Positions 1-12,231 of a DNA stretch of 64,000 nt are shown in pieces. Origin of the DNA: Eretmocerus hayati (taxonomy: Eukaryota > Arthropoda > Insecta > Hymenoptera > Aphelinidae); the NCBI GenBank assembly GCA_029851415.1, contig CM056744.1, positions 102,333,338 through 102,397,337 of the forward strand. The letters run 5' to 3'. The position numbers were made by a program, and so were the translations under genes. The number at the start of each line of letters is the position of its first letter. The stretch's first letter is position 1. The notes beneath the pieces are model-generated. The model was not told the DNA's origin, made no database searches, and saw only the letters and a program-made list of their open reading frames with translations.

Positions 1-165
1 ACTCTCATGTGAGATTCTCCAAAAATAGGTCATGAAGTCCTCTTATCACTTTGAGGGTGATAACGTTTGATCAGGTAATGTGACATCCTATTAGATCAAA
101 CGTTATCACCTTCAAAGTGATAAGAGGACTTCATGACCTATTTTGGAAAAATCTCAGATGAGAGT
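1..165. mobile_element. Palindromic MITE, possibly cut by the window start
   Basis: Positions 1 to about 77 are closely matched in reverse complement by about 91-165, with a short AT-rich loop. Both ends carry the motif ACTCTCAT next to GAGATT. No ORF lies inside. This is the architecture of a non-autonomous hairpin DNA element; the left end may continue before the window. Confidence 0.7.
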
Positions 166-488
166 ATGTCGGAAATCGTGAAAAATTCTCGTGCGGAATC
201 AAAAACCTAACAGCCACCTATCGGTCAAAGGCAAGAGTTGCATAGCTGAGTTGGTTTTATATAGCTGGTTGAGGCACGTATTGGGACGTGTATTGGGACG
301 CGTATGGGCAGTATGGGTACATGCAATGGGCGCGCGAACGAGACATCACGTGGCATGCACTATATATATATAAAGCTTCCCCGCGTGCCTGCGGCCCACG
401 GCCCACAGCTGGGCGTCACCAATATACTTTCACTCCGAAGCGTTGGCACGTATGGAGATGCGTATTGGGACGCCCAGGGACCACACAT

Positions 489-956
489 ATGTCTCATGAT
501 GATCAACAATCGATTTCACTGTTGCCCGAGAATCCTGAACCCGAGTCAGAATTCCTGATTGATTCGTTTAATGAAAACGACCTCATCGACGATTTTGATT
601 ATGCATATAGATCCACCGACGGAGAAGATTGTGGGTACAGCGATGAAGAAGATGACCCTTCGAATCGCAATAATGAGTTTAAGGATGAAGAGCATTTTTT
701 AACATCAACTGAAGAAGATATTAAGGATCCCGGCGAAATTTTAAATACAATCTCAACATCTTTGAAGGGAGTTTTCACACATTGGTCAATTGAAAGTAAT
801 ATTTCGCAGAACGCCATGATCAAATTATTGCACAAAACTCGAGAAGAAGTGCCACACCTGAAACTTCCGCTCCAAGCACGAACACTGTATGACTCGAAAA
901 CAAATGATAATCCAATTCAACAATTAGCTGGTGAATCTTACTTACATTTTGGATAG
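489..956 (+). pseudogene. N-terminal fragment of a transposase-like protein
   Basis: An open frame of 155 codons starts at ATG 489 (MSHDDQQS), downstream of a TATA-like run near 361-375. The first half is very acidic (EDCGYSDEEDD). The second half (about residues 85-155) has the pattern of a W-x4-N-x5-L-x2-L helical region followed by L-x-ARTLYDS and a final GESYLHFG. From memory this resembles the N-terminal part of transposase-domain proteins dispersed in arthropod genomes, where the equivalent of YLHFG normally continues into the catalytic region. Here a TAG follows at once and no continuation is seen in any frame, so it is read as a truncated TE protein. Family assignment is inference; a host protein of unknown function is the alternative. 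Confidence 0.45.
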
Positions 957-3900
957 CGCGATGCGGGGCCAGCCGAGTATGAGCGGCACCATGTTTATTA
1001 TCTCACGGAAAGTGAAATTCTTGTTTCTGCACCTTCTAAGAGCTGCAATGGGAAACCGAACGAGAAACGTAAGATTATACGAGGTTGGGTGGCCCCCGCA
1101 TCGCGCGATGGCATGGCATTGCGAGTTAGCATTGCGCGGTCGCATGGCATGTCGTCATTTGTGGACACGCTCTAAGGTCGCAGAGTCTAGTGCTCAAGCG
1201 CTTTCGGTCTACAGCGAATGACCTGGGTATTAATACACATCCACGGATATAAAAATACACGTATAGAGTATGCAATAATGCGCCGATAGGTCATACTCTG
1301 TGGCTTGCAAACGCTTGAGTGTTACATCCCTGCGGCTTCATTCATCACCTTTTGCTGATGGATGGTGACTGTTCCCAAAGAAACAGTGGAATCCAGCTAC
1401 CGATCTTCTTCGACCAAGCAAGATTTTTTTTATGGATGAATTTGAATTGAATCGATAGAGAATGATGTAGGCAACTAGTCACGAAGAATGCGCCATACTA
1501 GAACCTCTCACTTCCCAAAAGTGCTCCAGCCACGATGAGAGAAAAATATTCTTCCCTTAATATTAGCGCGAGAATACTAGAAAAGGAATCGAATATTCCA
1601 TCCCTGATCCCTTATTGTCTTCCAGTGACATTACGTTCTATTTTATAAGATCCCACGGGTGGAACCAGCCGATTTGAGCACCCACTTATCATCGTATGAG
1701 CTCGTGAAGTTACGCTTTCTTGTTGTTTATTCTATATATTATACTTCTGTTGTTACAGAGATTGTTTGGGTGGAGTATTCACTTTTTCACTGTGATCTGA
1801 TAACCAATAGCCAAAACATAAGTAAATATCTGCATCATTATCCCTCACACGTCAATGTATATCAATTTTTAGTCCGAGAAATTTTTGTTGAGAAATAATC
1901 ACATCCACGAAGAAACCCTCAAGTTTGAATGAAAATAGCCTGAATTGCATTTCGGCTATGATTCATCGTTGGAAGGTCCAACAAGGACTGAGACTAATAG
2001 TTTTGGGCCTACAGGTTTCACATTGGTTCGCATAGATCTGAAAGAGTTATCTAACGTTAGTGTAACTCACACAATCGTTTGAAAATTTTCTCCGTAGTAA
2101 TGGTTTCCTTCAATTTCCTGCAAGATTACTGATATTCACCATGCATTACGATGTACACGTGCCACGTACATGAGATAAGGAAAAATGAAAATATCTTGTA
2201 ATTTCCTGTCAAGGTTTCTTAATAGTAAACATCAACGGCTCTCAGATTCCGTCTGCAAACCAGCGTACGAGTTATTTTAAACAATACTAGCCACATAGAT
2301 CTTCGATATGAGTATCAATATATCTCGATTTTCAAGTATTTATTCATCAAGTACACACACTTACGCAATGGTTGAACTTGTTTGAGTATCAGGAACGGAA
2401 TCAGCCCGCCGAAATACTGCTGTATACGGCAATGTGACATGAAACAGTTGGAAAATGCCACGTGAGTGACGATTCCACAATTGTTTGGCTTGTTATTCCT
2501 TTGCAGTCGATTCTATCTTTCAGGGTTTGATGATTGCAGAGTATGATGTGTGACATAGATTACCTCCGGAATTTGGAAATCCCAGTGTCCCACTTGTAGC
2601 TTCAGAAGTCGATTGATTCCAAATTCCACTGCATTTGAGTAAAAAGCGATAAACATGTGAGTTCTTGGTCCTTATAGCCACGAAATACAACAGGATGACA
2701 AGATTCAATGTGCCACATATGGAAGGTGAAAGATGTGTTCTCTAATATGTTGGAAGAATACGAATTTGAAGCAACGAGATCTATCAATACACAATGACAC
2801 GAGATCCTACGTTCAATCATACTTCAAAATTTCCAATTGATGAAAATATTTTGACCACTTGTCCTGATGTAAAATTGAGTAACCCTGGGAGTAGGCAGTT
2901 CTGAGATCATTCCGTTGCAACTCAATCCATAACCGGTTTTCTTGTTGACACTATTAGATTATGATGTTCCAAATTCTGCTTGCTAATATTTCTTCATTTG
3001 GTGAGAACTCCGAGCGCAGTAGCAGATCAACATCATGGATTGGATGATACGGGTATCATTCAGGATGCAGAATTCCCAAGGACTCTTTAGGTTCATCGCA
3101 TTACCCAAACTCAAACTCAAAAGTGTTTGAAATCAAATATCTCGAGCTGGGCAGAGTAAGCCGATAAGGTGCACTGTGGCCTTGGATTTCGTTCATATTT
3201 GGTCAAAACAGAGCACCCAAAACTCCTGTGCGATGTGTTCCTGAGCACACATAGGATCAGTCTCTGACAAGAATCAAAATCGCATTCTGAGTTGTTTTTG
3301 TAATAAGTCAAACAAAGGTAGGAAATGTTGAGTACTTTTTCTCGTAGTACCTATCCTGTTTGCGTTACTTGAGGATTCTTGTCTCTATTCTTTGTTTATT
3401 CACAAATACAAAAATATCTTTTGTTTGTCTCATTTTCTCTCCCGAAAGAAAGATAATGATCGAAGTATAAAATCTTGACGGAGAATTCTCGAATAACGAA
3501 AACAGGAAGCGTTCTATAACAAGTCTCTGAACCTTCCATTGTCTGTTCTTCATAGACGTACAAACGATTGATGTACACATTCTGTGATACAACATCTCCC
3601 TTAAGAGTTATGGAGCTCTAGTAAATTTGGAGAATACATTTCTTTAGAAAAATCCTCGAATATCTCCCACGCTTAAGAAAAACTGAGAGAACTTCCCTTG
3701 GACAATTTGTAAAAATCCACGAGAAGTTGATCCGGACGTCTTCGAATAGAATGTGTTCTTCTCAAGCTGTGAAAGAATTTAAAAAATTCAAAGAATCACA
3801 TTTTTGCAATTTCCCAATGTTTGTGTGCCTACAGAATGGCGAAAAATAAGTTTCGCGCCTCGCTCATGGGGTTCCTCGCTTCCAAGCTAATAATTCAAAA

Positions 3901-4689
3901 ACGAATCGATCGAAACCAAGCTGCAAACTCATAACTTGGTGCAAAATATACTATTTTGAGAACATCTGCGTGATGTTAGTGTGCAAGGAACATTTTTCGG
4001 TGTGTAGAGCCCTAACTTTGCGCACATTGTTTACAGAAATTAGGATACGCAACGACTACGTCGCGTAAAGTGTGTGGAAATTTCCGACCAGTGCGTAGAG
4101 TATCGATGCCCTTGCTTTATATACTATTACATAATATACATTTTCAGAAATAACTCAAAATGCGATCTCGATTCTTGGAATAAGATGATTCCCCAAGTGC
4201 ACCAAAATACATTGGATTCTGGGTGCTCCACGTGGACAGCATGTAGACGTAGCTTTAGACAACTGAGGGTGGATCACGAAATCCTTTCCCATGCTTTCGT
4301 GGAAATGTCAAGGACTGGAACTCTCTCCAATTCGGGTTACTTGAGGGAACCAAATTCGATTTTCAGAGGGTGGGTTCGGATTCTCCGACCCCCAGGAACC
4401 CCGACTAATGTGTACCGGCATCATATAAGCGTGTTTAATTTCGATTGTACATGGAATGGTTGACCTACGATATGCGTAAATCTCATGGATTTTCAGTTCT
4501 CAATCGCTTTTCCATCATCATAGCAATACATTTTTGATAATTTAATTCATCCCATCCTCAAAAAAATCATCTCAGCTTCAATTTGCGCTATCGCACGTGT
4601 CTTGAAGAGTCAATGATTGTTTGAAAAAAGTTAGAGCCCTAGCATAGAATCAACACACTCAGTTAGGTCGAGTGCACTCGGCTTTATGC
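957..4689. other. Intergenic, no gene recognised
   Basis: Only short ORFs without domain character are seen. About 3180-3311 on the minus strand resembles about 4125-4240 on the plus strand, a diverged inverted repeat sharing the core AACTCARAATGCGAT, so part of this stretch is old TE sequence. Nothing else is supported. Confidence 0.5.
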
Positions 4690-5620
4690 GCAGGGGGGGG
4701 GGTTTAAGTACGAAAAGTACTGAGGACGCATTCATAGCAATCACGGAAAGTTGTGGAAACGTTGCTGCAACGTTGTCGATACTTCCATGGGACTTTGCCA
4801 TCATACGCAGTTCGAGATTTGGTCGCAATAAAAGTTGCAGCGAAGTGTTAGTAATATCTGTGCAACTTTTCATGCAACACTGGCCCGACCTCCCCTCGGC
4901 AGCGTTGCCAAGTACGTTGTAGGATCGTTGCAGGAACGTTTCAGTGCAACCTTTACGCCTGAAGTTTGCGATTTGGTTACAGTAGAATTTGCAGCAACAT
5001 GTCAGCAACGTCTGTGCAAAGTTCGCTGAAACGTCGACCCGAACTGATCCGAGCAACATTCCAAAGTGGGTCGTAGAAACGTTGCAGCGAAGTTCCAGAA
5101 CACCCTCTTTCCGTGGATTCCGGGAGCTGCTTGCGTTAAGAGTTGCAGCGAAGGATAAGCGACGTTTGGGCAAATATCTACGCGACGTTGACCCGAACTT
5201 CTCTCAGCAAGGTTGCAGAGTTGGGTGTAGTAACGTTGCAGCAACGTTACAGCGAAACTTCTTCCACGGATTTCGGAAATTGGTTGCAATAAGAGTTGCA
5301 GCAACGAATAAGCAACGATTGGGCAACTATCTATGCGACGTTGACCCGGACTCCTCTCAGCAAGGTTGCAGAGTTGGTTGAAGGAACGTTGTAGCACTAT
5401 TTCAGTACAACCTTCCTCAACTGGATCGGGGAATTGGTTGCAATGAAAGTTACAGCCACGTCACAGCAACGTTGTGCAACTGTTCCTGGAACGTTAACTC
5501 TGTATCCACTCAGCAACGTTGTCGAGTAGCGTCGCAAAGTACGTTATGGAAACCACCGTTTCAGTCCAAACTTTTCTCCTCTAAGCTTGAGATTTGGTTG
5601 CAGGGGAAGTTGCATCAACT
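4690..5620 (+). repeat. Degenerate satellite array, left part
   Basis: The stretch consists of diverged tandem units of roughly 145-155 bp, each rich in the near-palindromes GTTGCAGCAACG and AACGTTGC. Recurrent landmarks are GATTTGGTTGCA, GACGTTGACCCG and TCTCAGCAAGGTTGCAGAG. The unit length keeps frames open on both strands for about 130 codons, which explains the ORFs here. The same array resumes after 6567 in the same orientation. Confidence 0.8.
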
Positions 5621-6567
5621 CCCTATTGGGAAGAATCATGAAATGCGCATGACATTAAATCACGATGTCACATTTTCTAGAAAACATGAGTGATAAACTT
5701 GTCAATTCGTGACATGAGTCCGAAGGAGTAACATGACATCATGAAACCTTGCCAGGAACATTTGTCGCGAAATTTTGTCATGAATTTTCGTCATAATTTT
5801 CCGCGGCCTGAATCATGTCATAGACAATTGTCATGGGATTTTCTATTGTGCTTCAGGTATAGCTATAGCGACCCACACTTCGAGTAAGCTTTTGAACGCT
5901 CGCCACCTAACCTTTCTTGCTGGCCTCACGGTAAGGTATCGGACTTCGGATCGGAACTATTTAAAGTTCATGGGTTCGTGATCCAGTCCCGGCCGAAATG
6001 TCCAAATTCGGACAAACTTGACCCAAATGTTCTTTTTTCTTTTCTTCATGGTATACCCTCATCAATCGACTTTTTGTCCATACAACTGGCTTTTTCAGTT
6101 GCGATCTAGACACAAATCCTGAGAAAATTATATATGGAGCCGAGTCGGCTGAGCTAACCCGGCTCGCTTAGGCAGGGAAAGGATGAGGAAAATTCGTAAA
6201 TTCACGGCGAAAGATCATGACAAGGTCCCATGATATGCCTCAAAGTATGTAAATAATGTATTAATTCATGACAGAAGATCATGACAAGGTCCCATGACAT
6301 GCCTCGAAGTATGTAAAAAGTTTGTAAATCCCTGACAAAAGTTCACGACAAAGTCCCATAACAGCTGCCCATGCCACGACCAAGGCCACGGGACATACGG
6401 AGAACCACGACGAAAATTCATGACAAATGTTCACGACAAGGTTTCATGTTGTCATGTTACTCCTTCTGACTCATGTCACGAATTGACAAGTTTATTACTC
6501 ATGTTTTCTAGAAGACGTGACATTATGAATTGACGTCATGCGCATTACATGATTTTCCCCGATAGGG
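5621..6567. mobile_element. Foldback DNA element inserted in the satellite
   Basis: The ends form terminal inverted repeats of about 170 bp: CCCTATTGGGAAGAATCATG at 5621 against CATGATTTTCCCCGATAGGG ending at 6567. A 2-bp CT duplication flanks it (5619-5620 and 6568-6569). Removing the element and one CT rejoins the satellite in register, which proves insertion. The interior has about 80-bp tandem subrepeats near 6200-6370 containing TGACAAGGTCCCATGA, and a tRNA-like SINE. No transposase is present, so it is non-autonomous. The superfamily is unassigned. Confidence 0.85.
5900..6170 (+). mobile_element. tRNA-derived SINE
   Basis: The head carries an A-box-like TGGCCTCACGGTAAGG and, about 45 bases on, a B-box-like GGGTTCGTGATCC, followed by a body with a T-rich run and a tail ending near GAGCCGAGTCGGCTGAG. 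The spacing fits a pol III tRNA promoter. The tail motif recalls that of the SINE near 8.0 and 20.9 kb. It lies inside the foldback element. Confidence 0.65.
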
Positions 6568-7535
6568 CTCGTTAGCAATGTTTTAGAGCAACATTCTCAG
6601 TGAATGTTAGAAATTGGTTGCGATGAATGGTGCAGCAACGTTTCTGCAACTTCCTATACAACACTGACCCGATCTTCTCTCGGCAGCGTTGCGAAATACG
6701 TTGTAGAATCGTTGCAGCAACGTTTCAGTCCAACCTTTTTCCCCCCAAGCTTGAGATTTGGTTGCATTTTAAGTTACAGCAACGTGTTAGCAACGTTCTA
6801 TAGCGACCTTTCCCGTGAAGTTGAGAGATTGGTTGCAATAAATGGTGCAGCAACGTCATAGAAACGTCTTTGCAACTTCCTGTGGAACGTTGATCCGGAG
6901 AATCTTCAACAACATTGCATAATAGGTAATAGGAACGTTGCAACAACGTTTCTGTGCAACCACTACCGAGGATTTTGAGGTTTGGTTGCAAAAAAAATTG
7001 CAGCAAGGTCGATGCAACGTTGATGCAACTTTTCATGGTACGTTGCTCGAAGCCCTCCCTGCAACGTTGCGCAGTTCGTTGCGGAAACGTTTCTGTGACG
7101 TTTCAGTGCAACTTATTTCGCGGATTCCCAGGGTTGGTTGCAAAGAAAGTCGCAGCAACGTTTCCGCAACGCATTTGCAACACGTCATGCAACCTTCTTC
7201 CGCAGAATCCCATTGGTGGTTGCAGAAACGTTGCAACAAGGTTGCAGCAACCAAAACTGCAACCAAACTTAGCCCCAAAACCAGGGAAAACGCCCAACAA
7301 AGGTTGCAGCAACGTTTTTGCAACCATTCTGCAACTTTCCTGCGCCCGAATCACAACAAGCCTGCAACCTTCCGTTAGTTGGAAATTTTGTTGCGGCAAC
7401 CATCGTGTACGGACATTAACCTGTTGCAGCAACGTTGTGGCAACATCCCAGCAAGTTGCAGATTCGGTTGCAAACGTTGCACAGCAACGTTGCTGCAACG
7501 TTGTAGCAACGTTCACTGCTAATAGGGTTTGTGGT
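6568..7535 (+). repeat. Degenerate satellite array, right part
   Basis: This continues the array of 4690-5620 with the same units and orientation, including GTAGAATCGTTGCAGCAACG and GATTTGGTTGCA. Toward 7380-7510 the GCAACGTTG motif becomes densest. Overlapping ORFs on both strands are by-products of the repeat. Confidence 0.8.
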
Positions 7536-8025
7536 CGCGTGTTTCTCGAGCAGTTGAGTAAATGCCAAATTCTTTCACTGGACATCGTTATCCCTCAGTG
7601 CCAATTAAGAAGTTCAAGTACCTTGTGGCGACCATGTGTTGGATCTAGTGTTTGGAAGAGCTGGCGCGTACCCAGGTTATGAGTAATCGCTTGCATGCGT
7701 GTATGAAGGATGAACCGATATCAGCAATCGCAAGCCAATGTTTGTCATATTGTCTACACTGTCTGCTGCATCCGAAGATGAGTGTGACTCGCGACATAAT
7801 AGTGGTGAAATATTTTGATACGGGGAACCTAATTATTACTTATTAGCTGCAATGTTCGCTGCCGGCACACGTGTTTCCCCCATAGTTCCTTATATATATA
7901 CGTCGTACAATTTTTCCCACGTGATTTACATCGGTCTACCAAATTCTATCTGTACCACACCGGACAGAATCCTCTCGCAAATCACAACATCTTCTGGAAA
8001 GTGAATAAAAGCGTTTTTTAAAAAT
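7536..8025. other. Intergenic
   Basis: No coding or RNA feature recognised. A TATA-like run (TATATATATA) occurs near 7890 without an obvious downstream gene. Confidence 0.4.
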
Positions 8026-8026
8026 T

Positions 8027-8295
8027 CTTCTTCCGAGTCAGCTCGACCGAGTCAGCCGAGCCGTCTCAAATAACCGACGGTCACCTATATTACTTCCCGT
8101 ATAGCATCTAAACGGGTTAGTGGATGAAAAATGAATAAATAATTGATGAATAATCATAAAAAAAACTAAAAAAAACTCCACCCCAAGTCCCACTCTGGAA
8201 TGCTTGGGACTCGAACCCAATACCTTCAGGTCACGAGTCAAACACTATACTCTCATGGCCAACAAGACGTCCTGACAGCAGAGACATAATAGGCC
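8027..8295 (-). mobile_element. tRNA-derived SINE, near full length
   Basis: On the minus strand the head reads GTTGGCCATGAGAGTATAG (A box region) followed by GGGTTCGAGTCCC (B box). The body has GACTTGGGGTGGAG, an AT-rich stretch, GATGCTATACGGGAAG and a terminal GAGCTGACTCGG. The same family occurs at 8297-8450 and, split by a LINE, at 15950-16134 plus 20815-20912. It sits head-to-head with the next copy around the palindrome ATAATAGGCCTATTAT. Confidence 0.75.
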
Positions 8296-8296
8296 T

Positions 8297-8450
8297 ATTA
8301 TGACTCTCCTGTCAGTACGTCTCGCTGGCCACGAGAGTATAGTGTCTGACTCGTGGCCTGAAGGTCTCGGGTTCGAGTTCCACGCTTTCCAGAGGGGGAC
8401 TTGGGATGGAGATTTTTTCAGTTTTTTTATGATTATTCATCATGATTCAT
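8297..8450 (+). mobile_element. tRNA-derived SINE, 3' truncated
   Basis: The head and proximal body match the neighbouring minus-strand copy (CGCTGGCCACGAGAGTATAG, then GGGTTCGAGTTCC). The match ends in the AT-rich body near ATTATTCATCATG, where an unrelated repeat starts. Confidence 0.7.
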
Positions 8451-8454
8451 ATCC

Positions 8455-8640
8455 CGGCTTTGCGAGTGCGCCGCGGAATTTGAATTAGGCGAGTTTTCAG
8501 TACTCCTTCTGATATCGGTGGACAGTTCTAAAAATCTTGATAAATATATTCAGAGGCATCTAAGGGTCACTGAATCCGCTTTAAAAATAATTATTGCTTG
8601 AAAAATTGTTTTAACGAGGAAGTATTTTTGAAGGGTCACT
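8455..8640 (-). repeat. Dispersed repeat, inverted copy of 15735-15935
   Basis: Reverse complement of this stretch matches 15735-15935, including CCGATATCAGAAG, GATGCCTCTGAATATATTTA and GCGCACTCGCAAAGC. In both places the repeat abuts a SINE copy. It contains AGGGTCACTGAATCCG, related to the terminal repeats listed next. Confidence 0.6.
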
Positions 8641-9589
8641 GTATCCGAGTCTGAAATGATAATTGCTCATAAATGTATTGATCTAATCATTTTTCATTTA
8701 TTTTTTCAAGTTTATATGAGTTCCAAAGATATGAAGGTTGTGTAAAATGTTTTACTTCGTTGCTTCGATCTTTGGGAAAAGCGATGGTCTATATGCGCAG
8801 GTATCCATTAGAGAGGACCCAAAAATGTAATTCTCTGGTATCGTTTAGCTTGGATTTCCAGTTTCTTGCATCTTGCACGTCGATATATAGATAAAGAATG
8901 TTCTGATATGTTTACGAAGAGTCTTAGATAACTGCGGCAAAAACCTTGGAGTTTTTTTTAGAAAATACAGTGTAAAAGCGTTATTTTTACGCTATTTTTG
9001 AAGGTATAGATACAGCGTTGTGATATTTCATCGCAATATCCCACGCTAATTTCCCAAAAAGCTTCCGGGAATACTCCATGTAATAAGATGAATGTACTCA
9101 ATCTGCCCCCAGTACCCAAAATGCCCCCACGTCTTGGTCTTGAGGAATGGGCACTCATTGATATTCCCGCAATTTGTTTTCGTTTACTATGTTGGAATAT
9201 GAAAAAATAAGTGATTTGGATCGATTGGGAATAATTTCCGCATGTCCCAGAAAATTTGAAGTGAGTCTTTCAATTTCTGTTCTTACACAGCTAAAAAATC
9301 GCCGGAGAAATCGTGTTTAGTAAACCGGTGCCAAAAATTGTTGGTATGACCAATATCAACGTTTCTTGGCGCAGCAGCCTTTTAAAATACGTCTCTTAGG
9401 GATCAAAAGTTGAAATCTGAACCTCGTTTAAGAGCAAAATACGGAGCATGCATGAAATAGTTCTGCATGTAGGAATATTTCAAAACGGTAGTTTTCGAAA
9501 ATTCTACTGGAATGTCCCTGAGAGTTTTTGAACGCCTTTCAAATTTTCGACACGAGGCGGCTCAGAAAATATCAGCGTACATCATGCTT

Positions 9590-10760
9590 TTGGGATACGG
9601 GATATTCTTCTTCACTCTTCTAGAAACCTTCCAGAAATCTTTCAAAAATCTATCCAAGACAAGATCACTGATAGATTGTCGCAGCAGTCAAATATCTCAG
9701 AAATAGTTCAAATTGATATTTCCTAATATTTGCACTAAAATCTTCGGGGAAGTTCTCAAAAACCTTCCAAAAATCTTGCGAAAAACTTTCAGGAACCTTC
9801 CAAAAGTCTTCCGATCCAAGACTGTTACTGTTCTCCACTATTGTAGAAATATGTCAAAGACGTATTTTTGAGATATTGGACCAAAACCTTTCAACAATAT
9901 CCTAGAAACATTCCAGAAACGTTCCAGAAATCTGTCAAGAATATATTTTTGAACCTTCCAAAACATGAAATTGCTGGATAGTTGTATCTGGGAGATATTC
10001 GAGAAATATTTCAGAGGTTCCTCAAAGATTTTCGAAGGTTCAGTAAACAGACCTTTGAATGGTTCCTGAAACGTTTCTGAAATAACTCATGAACATTTTA
10101 AAAGTATAACTTTGAAACATTCCTGCTATATTGCATCGAAATCTTTCAAAAACATTTCGAAAACGTTCCAGGAAACTTCAAACAATCTATTTATGAACCT
10201 TTTTAGAAACTTAGAGGAATATTTCTAAAATTTTCCAAGAACATGAGATTGCCGAAGAGCTTGTCAAATCTTGCAGAAATATGATAGTACATTTCGAAAC
10301 AAGGGTGTAAAAATAGGTTTTTATACTCAGGTACCCGCCTATAATTTTTGATGATCTGTGAGTAACAGTCGAAAAACTGTGCGCGACATTCACGTTTACG
10401 CGAAGTGTCAGTGTATCGAAATACTTTTTTTTTCGTGTGTGACACTGTAATCTTCCTGGAAATTGTGAATAACCATTCCAAATTTTTAAGCATGGGGCTG
10501 CTAAAAATTTTCCGATGGAGTACTGATGAGATATTTGATAGTCGTATTTTGGGGGTTTTGCTCTGACATTTTCTAGCAACCTTTCAAAGACCTCAGAAAA
10601 TTTCTCTGTATCAAGATTACTGACAGATTGTCATCAAAATTGTTGTGTAATATTGCAGACACATTTCAATATCATATTCTTAGAATATTGTACAGGAATC
10701 TTCAAGAATCTTCCCAGAAACGTTTCAAAAATCTTTCTAAGGAATATTTATGAAAGATTC
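9590..10760 (+). repeat. Degenerate minisatellite
   Basis: Diverged units of roughly 25-30 bases are built around AACCTTCCAGAAATCTTTC. Units vary in length and spacing. No reading frame is maintained. Confidence 0.6.
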
Positions 10761-11640
10761 CGAGTAATAAGGTAAGTTAGCTTAACATGTCCCGCCTTGA
10801 GCCATTTTGCCAATAGTTTTGTCCCACTCCAATATTTCCCAACGTGATTTCGAAGCTTGTCTCAAGACCTTCAAAATGAGCTGAAGCGCGTTCAATTTTG
10901 ATCAGTTGGACCCAAGCTGTCATAACTTTTCCAAAAAGTATTTTTCGTAATCTAATGAGGTTCTCCGCTTCCGAGCGATTATTCCAACCCACGCCTACGG
11001 CTCGGACCGGAAACAGAATCGCTCAGAAAAGAGCTACAACCTCATAAACTCGGCGCGAAATCTACTATATTGCGGGCCCGCGGAAGGACGACCCAATGTT
11101 ACATGTCCTCATCCTTTAAAATAACTAGAGTTGACGATAGACCGCATCAAATCGAAAAATCAATTTTATCTCCATTCAACCACATTTCAAACTTTTGATG
11201 GGTCCAAATCTCTATTTATGGCTAATTTTGACGTGATTAACACATCCCGAATGATGATAAAGTTTATGCTGCTCACCCTTTCGATGTAAATGTATGGGAG
11301 CATGTTGATACACGCCGATGTTGGCCTTCATGGTTTACAAACTATCACCGTACTTTGCTCGACAGTAGCTTCAGATTGGAGTTTTGCAACTCTAAAAGGC
11401 GGATTTGAAGCCGTGATCACGTCATAATTAGACTCAGCAATCTCGAAGCCCCAGTACATCTTTCATCAAATACATAAGAAAATCTCATGTTATAATTGTT
11501 TATGAAAATCCATAAACAAATCACCAAACAGATTAACAATGCCACCAGAATCGAGTTAAGCAAGCTTAGTAATTACCTATAACATTTTTAAGCAAAATCG
11601 TGTGTTTTTGTTTTATTTGTTTAAACAATCTGTATTATAG
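10761..11640. other. Intergenic
   Basis: Nothing coding recognised. Around 10960-11060 a CG-containing motif (CTACGGCTCGGACCGG) resembles those in small hairpin elements near 24.05 and 46.15 kb. Confidence 0.35.
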
Positions 11641-11689
11641 CAATTATCATTCCAGACTCGGATACAGTGACCCTCTGAAAATAGAGTGG

Positions 11690-11930
11690 GGTTAATTTTT
11701 CGGAAAGCCAAAGTTCGGAAAGCCGAAAATTTGGAAGGATCAAAATTCGGATTGCTAAATTACGGGAGGGCAAAAATTCGGAAATCTAAATTTCGGAGGG
11801 ACTGAAATTCGGAATGCAAAAATTCGGACGAACAGGAATTAGGAATGGTAAAAATTCGGAAGAGCAAATTTCGGAATGGTGAAAATTCGGAGGGAAATTT
11901 TTCGGAAAGCCAAAAATTCAGAGAAAACGG
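11690..11930 (+). repeat. Minisatellite of about 15-17 bp units
   Basis: Tandem variants of AAAAATTCGGAAAGCC recur about 14 times with irregular spacing. Confidence 0.75.
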
Positions 11931-12196
11931 GAAAAAGGTTGCAGAATCAATATGAACATGATCGTCGTCTGAATCACGTATGAATTTGAAGTGATATGGG
12001 CAAATCTCAGGATTTGAGCGACTTTGATAGTTTGACTCGAGGAACCTTCCGACAATCGTCCCTTGAATTATTTCGTATTCTACGTAGAAGGGTTTCAAAG
12101 ATCTCCTCGTGGTTGATGGTATTCAATACTTTTCGAGCTCGTAGTTCGCTCGTGATGAACGCAGAAGTATGTGCCATTCGTGTGGATTACAAATTT

Positions 12197-12231
12197 CGCA
12201 TGGCTTGCTGAAGATTTCAGCAAGCCATGCG
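12197..12231. repeat. Perfect 16-bp hairpin with 3-nt loop
   Basis: CGCATGGCTTGCTGAA (12197-12212) is followed by GAT and its exact reverse complement (12216-12231). No promoter or T-run adjoins it, so a terminator role is not supported. Confidence 0.7.

Larger units (their letters stand above)
8632..11674. mobile_element. Possible TIR element, about 3 kb
   Basis: AGGGTCACTGTATCCGAGTC at 8632 is matched in inverse orientation by GACTCGGATACAGTGACCCT ending at 11674, and the match extends through GATAATTGCT. A related end is seen at about 8567. The AGGGT-type end would fit hAT-like elements, but no matching 8-bp duplication is visible and the interior is mostly minisatellite, so this may be two solo ends. 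Confidence 0.3.

Noticed and set aside
4989..7682. Repeat-containing ORFs (for example NVAATLQ/QQGCRVG units) in the satellite
   Set aside because: Both strands are open at once and units are degenerate; this is satellite DNA with a unit length near a multiple of three.
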